A DNA stretch of 7,336 bases. It comes from Actinomycetota bacterium (lineage in GTDB: Bacteria > Actinomycetota > Actinomycetes > Propionibacteriales > Nocardioidaceae). The position numbers and the translations under genes are program-made. Below, piece after piece: positions 5,263 through 7,336 of the stretch. Location: assembly GCA_009702305.1 (NCBI GenBank), contig WLIH01000123.1:1-7336 (forward strand), read 5' to 3'. The notes under the pieces are model-generated. The model was not told the DNA's origin. It ran no database searches and saw only the letters and a list, made by a program, of their open reading frames with translations. The first letter of the stretch is position 1, and each line of letters begins with the position of its first letter.

Positions 5263-7336
5263 ATGACGGAGCACGGCACGACGGGCGCTTTCGCGCTGCC
5301 CGACCATCTCTCGGCCAAGGCCGACCCGACCCTGATCGGCGACGACGAGGAGCACTTCGCCACCATCGCGCGCACCCTGCAGGAGTCGCTCGCCGATCTC
5401 TCGGCCCGCCTCGACGCCGAGCGCAAGGAGGCCGGCGGGATCGGCCAGGAGGCCCTGGACCGCGACCAGGAGGTGCACCGGCTGAGCGCCCGGCTGCAGA
5501 CGCTGCGCAGGTTCGGCCTGGACCTGTGCCTGGGGCGGATGGTCGGCGGGGGCACCGAGCCGACGTACGTCGGGCGCCTGGGCCTCACCGACAGCGGCGG
5601 ACGACGCCTGCTGGTCGACTGGCGCTCGCCCGCGGCCGAGCCGTTCTTCGCGGCGACGCACGCGCACCCGTTGGGACTCGCGAGCCGGCGGCGCTACCGC
5701 TGGACGCAGGGGCGGATCACGGACTACTGGGACGAGGTCTTCGCCGCCGACGGGCTCGAGGGGCACGCCGCACTCGATGACCAGTCCGCGTTCATCGCGA
5801 GCCTCGGGAGCAGCAGGTCGACGCAGATGCGCGACGTGCTCGGCACCATCGCGGCCGACCAGGACGCGATCATCCGGGCCGGATCGCGCGGCGCCCTGGT
5901 CGTCGACGGCGGTCCGGGGACCGGAAAGACCGTCGTCGCCCTGCACCGCACGGCGTATCTGCTCTACGCGGACCCACGGCTCGGTCACCGCCGTGGCGGC
6001 GTGCTGGTCGTCGGCCCGCACCACCCGTACCTCTCCTACGTCGCCGACATCCTGCCCAGCCTCGGTGAGGACGGGGTCCGCACCTGCACGCTGCGCGATC
6101 TGGTGCCCGAGGGCGCCGGCGCCCGACCGGAGGGCGACCCCGAGGTCGCCCGGCTCAAGGCCTCCGCCGACCTGGTCCGGGCGATCGAGCCGGCGGTCGC
6201 GCTCTACGAGGAGCCGCCGACCGAGGGCATGGAGGTCGAGACCCCGTGGGGCGATCTGTGGCTGAGCCCGCACGAATGGGCCGAGGCCTTCGCCTCACCC
6301 GACCCGGGCACACCCCACAACGAGGCTCGTGACCAGGTGTGGGAGGAGCTGGTGACGATCCTGGTCGACAAGTGCGACGACGAGGAGGTCGACGACGACC
6401 AGCTGCGTCGCGCCATCGCCCACCACGGCGAGCTGGTCGACGCCTTCCGTCGCGCCTGGCCGCTGCTCGAGGCGACCGACCTGGTCGGCGACCTCTGGGA
6501 GGTGCCGGCGTACCTGCGTCGCTGCGCCCCCGGGCTCTCCCCCGACGACGTACGCCGGCTGCAGCGCGCCGACCCGCAGGCCTGGACCGTCTCCGACCTC
6601 CCGCTGCTCGACGCGGCACGACGCCGGCTCGGCGGCCCGGAGGTGTCGCGCCGCCGGCGCCGGCGCGGCGCCGCGATCGCGGCCCAGCGTGCGCAGATGG
6701 CCGACGTGATCGACCACCTCATCGAGACCGACGACTCCGAGCTGCTGCTGATGACCAGCCTGCGCCAGCAGGACCTGCGCGACGCGCTGGTCGACGAGAG
6801 CGCGGTCGAGTCGGAGGATCTCGACCCGCTGGCGGGGCCGTTCGCCCACGTCGTGATCGACGAGGCGCAGGAGCTGAGCGACGCCGAGTGGCAGATGGTG
6901 CTGCAGCGCTGTCCCTCCCGCAGCCTCACGATCGTCGGCGACCGGGCTCAGGCCCGTGACGGCTTCACGGAGACGTGGACCGAGCGACTCGCCCGCATCG
7001 GACTGGCGCAGGTCGAGGTCGCCTCGCTCGGGATCAACTACCGCACCCCGACCGAGGTGATGGCCGAGGCCGAGCCGGTGATCCGGGCCGCGATCCCCGA
7101 CGCCAACGTGCCGACCTCGGTGCGCAGCAGTGGCGTGCCCGTCGAGCACGGCAGCGTGACCGAGTTGGAGCGCATCCTGACATCCTGGCTCGCCGAGCAC
7201 GCCGAGGGCACGGCGTGCGTGATCAGCACCGGACCGGTCGACCTACCGCCCGCGTCGCGGGTGCGGTCCTCGACGCCGGCACTGGCGAAGGGCCTCGAGT
7301 TCGACCTCGTGGTGCTGGTCGACCCGGACACCTTCG
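5263..7336 (+). CDS. helR: RNA polymerase recycling/protection ATPase HelR (HelD-like), 3' end cut by window
   Basis: HelR is a HelD-type superfamily 1 ATPase that binds RNA polymerase and dislodges rifamycin antibiotics. It also helps recycle stalled polymerase. The 691 visible residues are uninterrupted. The HelR-like opening is FALPDHLSAKADPTLI (10-25), followed by a helical region to about 85 that fits the N-terminal coiled coil entering the secondary channel. LDLCLGRMVG and LLVDWRSPAAEPFF are hallmark HelD/HelR segments. Gln200 lies in a Q-motif-like TIAADQDAIIRAG. Walker A is GGPGTGKT (216-223), with Lys222. Walker B is VVIDEAQE (530-537). IVGDRAQ (557-563), INYRTP (591-596) and KGLEFD (676-681) match motifs III, IV and V. 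Residues about 390-455 (LVGDLWEVPAYLRRCAPGLS onward) probably form the insert reaching toward the active site and rifamycin pocket. Six arginines run at 463-468. Motif VI and the stop lie beyond the edge. The upstream RAE supports HelR over a generic HelD. Confidence 0.93.
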   Translation, partial: MTEHGTTGAFALPDHLSAKADPTLIGDDEEHFATIARTLQESLADLSARLDAERKEAGGIGQEALDRDQEVHRLSARLQTLRRFGLDLCLGRMVGGGTEPTYVGRLGLTDSGGRRLLVDWRSPAAEPFFAATHAHPLGLASRRRYRWTQGRITDYWDEVFAADGLEGHAALDDQSAFIASLGSSRSTQMRDVLGTIAADQDAIIRAGSRGALVVDGGPGTGKTVVALHRTAYLLYADPRLGHRRGGVLVVGPHHPYLSYVADILPSLGEDGVRTCTLRDLVPEGAGARPEGDPEVARLKASADLVRAIEPAVALYEEPPTEGMEVETPWGDLWLSPHEWAEAFASPDPGTPHNEARDQVWEELVTILVDKCDDEEVDDDQLRRAIAHHGELVDAFRRAWPLLEATDLVGDLWEVPAYLRRCAPGLSPDDVRRLQRADPQAWTVSDLPLLDAARRRLGGPEVSRRRRRRGAAIAAQRAQMADVIDHLIETDDSELLLMTSLRQQDLRDALVDESAVESEDLDPLAGPFAHVVIDEAQELSDAEWQMVLQRCPSRSLTIVGDRAQARDGFTETWTERLARIGLAQVEVASLGINYRTPTEVMAEAEPVIRAAIPDANVPTSVRSSGVPVEHGSVTELERILTSWLAEHAEGTACVISTGPVDLPPASRVRSSTPALAKGLEFDLVVLVDPDTF

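Noticed and set aside
5560..5573. A 14-bp perfect palindrome centred on CGTACG inside helR
   Set aside because: About one palindrome of this length is expected by chance in a GC-rich 7-kb window, and it encodes conserved helR residues.
5142..5780. An open frame starting at ATG 5142 that runs into helR
   Set aside because: It is out of frame with helR, its product is Arg/Gly/Pro-rich, and the helR frame gives a fully recognisable protein over the same bases.
6652..6683. Two adjacent 14-bp palindromes in helR
   Set aside because: They result from the low-complexity GC-rich codons of the arginine tract and following alanines. No independent sign of function was seen.
5263..7336. Generic UvrD/Rep DNA helicase as identity of the last gene
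   Set aside because: The N-terminal coiled-coil region, the LLVDWRSPAAEPFF segment, the insert before Walker B and the RAE upstream fit HelR, not a DNA-unwinding helicase.

Overview
The window is about 72% G+C by eye, with strongly G/C-biased third codon positions and several GTG starts. This points to a high-GC actinomycete. Gene order and protein style fit Nocardioidaceae or a relative, but that family-level guess is inference. Every gene lies on the + strand, and coding density is close to complete.

Positions 27-5121 hold a five-gene, translationally coupled operon: a membrane protein with a GPDPase_memb-type domain and a proline-rich cytoplasmic tail, a DUF4129 protein, a DUF4350 protein, a MoxR-family AAA+ ATPase and a DUF58 (VWA-like) protein. 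Successive genes overlap by GTGA, GTGA and ATGA. The last pair is linked through two TGATG motifs. This resembles the conserved actinobacterial moxR2 locus (Rv3689-Rv3693 in M. tuberculosis, from memory). MoxR ATPases are thought to act with VWA/DUF58 partners as chaperone-like remodelling pairs. The three membrane-anchored partners suggest a cell-envelope substrate, but the biochemical role is not established. A perfect 28-bp palindrome covers the first stop/start overlap (1104-1131).

Positions 5122-5262 are a 141-bp intergenic region dense in structure. It holds a 10-bp-stem hairpin just after the operon (5143-5167), a TATAGC box, and a palindrome (5186-5213) whose CTTGCGGCAAG core matches the rifamycin-associated element (RAE). 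A six-base complement to the Shine-Dalgarno region of the next gene follows.

Positions 5263-7336 carry the first 691 codons of a HelD-like superfamily 1 ATPase that I recognise as HelR, the factor that removes rifamycins from RNA polymerase. The window edge cuts it before motif VI. RAE plus HelR make a rifamycin-inducible RNA polymerase protection module placed directly behind the MoxR operon. The two units look functionally separate unless transcription reads through the 5143-5167 hairpin.

No tRNA, rRNA, CRISPR, transposase or phage gene was seen. No stretch over 300 bases lacks a gene.
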